In this document: piece by piece, positions 63,049 to 64,000 of the stretch | Layout: each line of letters starts with the position of its first letter | Position numbering within the stretch: the stretch's first letter is position 1 | The notes under the pieces: generated by a model | What the model saw: the letters and a program-made list of their open reading frames with translations, nothing else | What the model was told of the DNA's origin: nothing | Database searches by the model: none | Translations under genes and position numbers: made by a program | From: an uncultured Desulfobacter sp. | Lineage (GTDB): Bacteria > Desulfobacterota > Desulfobacteria > Desulfobacterales > Desulfobacteraceae | DNA length: 64,000 nt | Direction: 5' to 3' | Assembly (NCBI RefSeq): GCF_963666145.1 | Contig: NZ_OY762614.1 | Coordinates: 2,404,001 to 2,468,000, forward strand

Positions 63049-64000
63049 TCAGTTTGCGCCCAAGCCTTGCGGTTTCTTTCCATCGTGATCGGATTCATGC
63101 AGATCTGCAGATAAAGATCGTTTTTTTCGTTCACGCATTTCCTTCATGATACGCTGCATTTTGGCAGCATCCATTTGTGACAAAGCCGCTTGCCGGTTAA
63201 ATGCCTGCCCGGTTTTGTGCTGGGCGGCAAACGCAAGATACTGATCCGCCGGAATCTGGGTCTGCCAGTGGCCGGTGAGCATGGCAGCACCAATACCAAG
63301 GCTGAAAATGATCAGAAAAATGCCCGCCACAACGCCGGGCCCAATGCCTGTCCCACCGGAAAAATATGAAAAAGAGAGGGCATCTTTTTCAGGACAATGG
63401 GAAACGCAGTTCAAACAGGCCAGACACTCCGGAGAGTGAACCGTTGTTTTGCTGCTGACAGAAATCAAGCCGGGGCAGTGACTGTCACATTTTTTACACC
63501 CGATACACCGGTCAGGGTTTCGATTCACCCGGGCCGGACTGAAAAAACCAATGACACCCAAAAGGGCTCCATAGGGACAAAGATACCGGCACCAAAACCT
63601 GCGAAAAAGAACGGACAGCAGCACCAGCAAGACGATTACGCCCAGGGCTACCGGCGTGATGTGCGTAAAGAACCAAAGCATTTTTAAATCAGCGAACCGG
63701 TTGGCACTGCTGTTCAAAAAGCCGTCAATCCCAACCTGGGGCATCACGAAAAAAATTTGAAATATGAAAAATGCGGCCAAAAGATATTTAACGGCCCCAA
63801 GTGCCAGGTCCAGCCACCGGGGCATCACAGGCGGATGCCGGAACATCTTCGCGTTGAGCCGGTCAAGATAATCGCTGATCAGCCCCACCGGGCAGACCCA
63901 GGCGCAAAAGCCCCGCCGGACCAGCAGGGCAGAGCCGCAGATGATCAAAAAGATAACAAGGCCTGCCGGATGAATGGCAGGAAAGGTGTGGGTGGCCATT
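63049..64000 (-). CDS. NapH/YccM-like membrane polyferredoxin (5' partial)
   Basis: At least 316 aa; the frame runs to the right edge and the ATG at 63999 may be internal. Four membrane helices are visible. Two CxxxCP motifs follow or flank helices (CAWVCPVG, CRYLCPYG), and two 4Fe-4S clusters are supplied by CIGCKKCDSHCPG and CLACLNCVSHCPE. This layout fits NapH-type electron-transfer proteins. The role is likely quinol-linked electron transfer to a periplasmic partner. The upstream context is outside the window, so the partner is unknown. Confidence 0.78.
   Translation of the reverse strand, partial: MATHTFPAIHPAGLVIFLIICGSALLVRRGFCAWVCPVGLISDYLDRLNAKMFRHPPVMPRWLDLALGAVKYLLAAFFIFQIFFVMPQVGIDGFLNSSANRFADLKMLWFFTHITPVALGVIVLLVLLSVLFRRFWCRYLCPYGALLGVIGFFSPARVNRNPDRCIGCKKCDSHCPGLISVSSKTTVHSPECLACLNCVSHCPEKDALSFSYFSGGTGIGPGVVAGIFLIIFSLGIGAAMLTGHWQTQIPADQYLAFAAQHKTGQAFNRQAALSQMDAAKMQRIMKEMRERKKRSLSADLHESDHDGKKPQGLGAN

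Noticed and set aside
1..64000. CRISPR arrays, insertion sequences, prophage genes, ribosomal RNA
   Set aside because: No regularly spaced repeats, transposase, phage structural genes or rRNA segments were seen.

Overview
The window reads as a chromosomal segment of a sulfate-reducing deltaproteobacterium of the Desulfobacteraceae type (Desulfobacter/Desulfobacula-like). The evidence is a QmoC subunit (electron transfer to APS reductase) at the left edge, a tri-haem class III cytochrome, a selenocysteine tRNA, several large chemoreceptors, and the genes of an acetate-oxidising citric acid cycle (succinyl-CoA:acetate CoA-transferase, aconitase, fumarase). No phage, transposase or CRISPR array was seen.

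Layout. 1-6.9 kb: end of qmoC with its terminator, an OmpA-like lipoprotein, an AlaA-like aminotransferase, a chemoreceptor with three tandem zinc-binding (CZB-like) modules, and a radical SAM protein. 7-16.7 kb (minus strand): a chemosensory operon (unknown 128-aa protein, tandem-CheW protein, CheW, two chemoreceptors) with no cheA. The more distal receptor is split by a frameshift in an A9 run. Next to it lie a sigma-54-type response regulator and a three-PAS hybrid kinase, and a sigma-54-like promoter precedes the operon. 16.9-18.7 kb: tRNA-Glu, tRNA-Phe and an Amt ammonium channel with a sigma-54-type promoter. 19-24.6 kb: a translationally coupled SOS mutagenesis operon, lexA - DUF72 - imuB - dnaE2, with no imuA. 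24.8-30 kb: a complete branched-chain amino acid ABC importer with livG ahead of livK. 30-36.4 kb: a SYLF protein, a tri-haem cytochrome, a TRAP transporter (P-Q-M), a tandem ABC ATPase of ModF type, and a 5'-nucleotidase-like HAD protein. 36.5-44.8 kb: tRNA-Sec followed by a defence-type segment with a DUF4160/DUF2442 pair, hsdR, hsdS (frameshifted), a small coupled ORF, hsdM (frameshifted) and a ribbon-helix-helix protein. 45-64 kb: metabolic and housekeeping genes, namely a CitE-like lyase, CoA-transferase, outer-membrane phospholipase A, gamma-carbonic anhydrase-like protein, glycyl-tRNA synthetase, fumarase, YciA thioesterase, nitroreductase, KtrB/KtrA potassium uptake, aconitase, a two-gene saccharopine pathway for lysine, and the 5'-truncated end of a NapH-like polyferredoxin.

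How the parts work together. CoA-transferase, aconitase and fumarase fit acetate oxidation through the citric acid cycle. The Liv importer, the AlaA-like enzyme and the saccharopine pair fit amino acid uptake and use. The sensory block fits a motile anaerobe. The most unusual pieces are the imuA-less mutasome with a DUF72 gene in its place, the triple-CZB receptor, and the chemosensory operon without CheA beside a sigma-54 regulatory pair.

Caution. Three genes (one chemoreceptor, hsdS, hsdM) are each broken by what looks like one missing base in an A run. This could be biology (slippage, phase variation, decay) or homopolymer sequencing error, and the sequence alone cannot decide.
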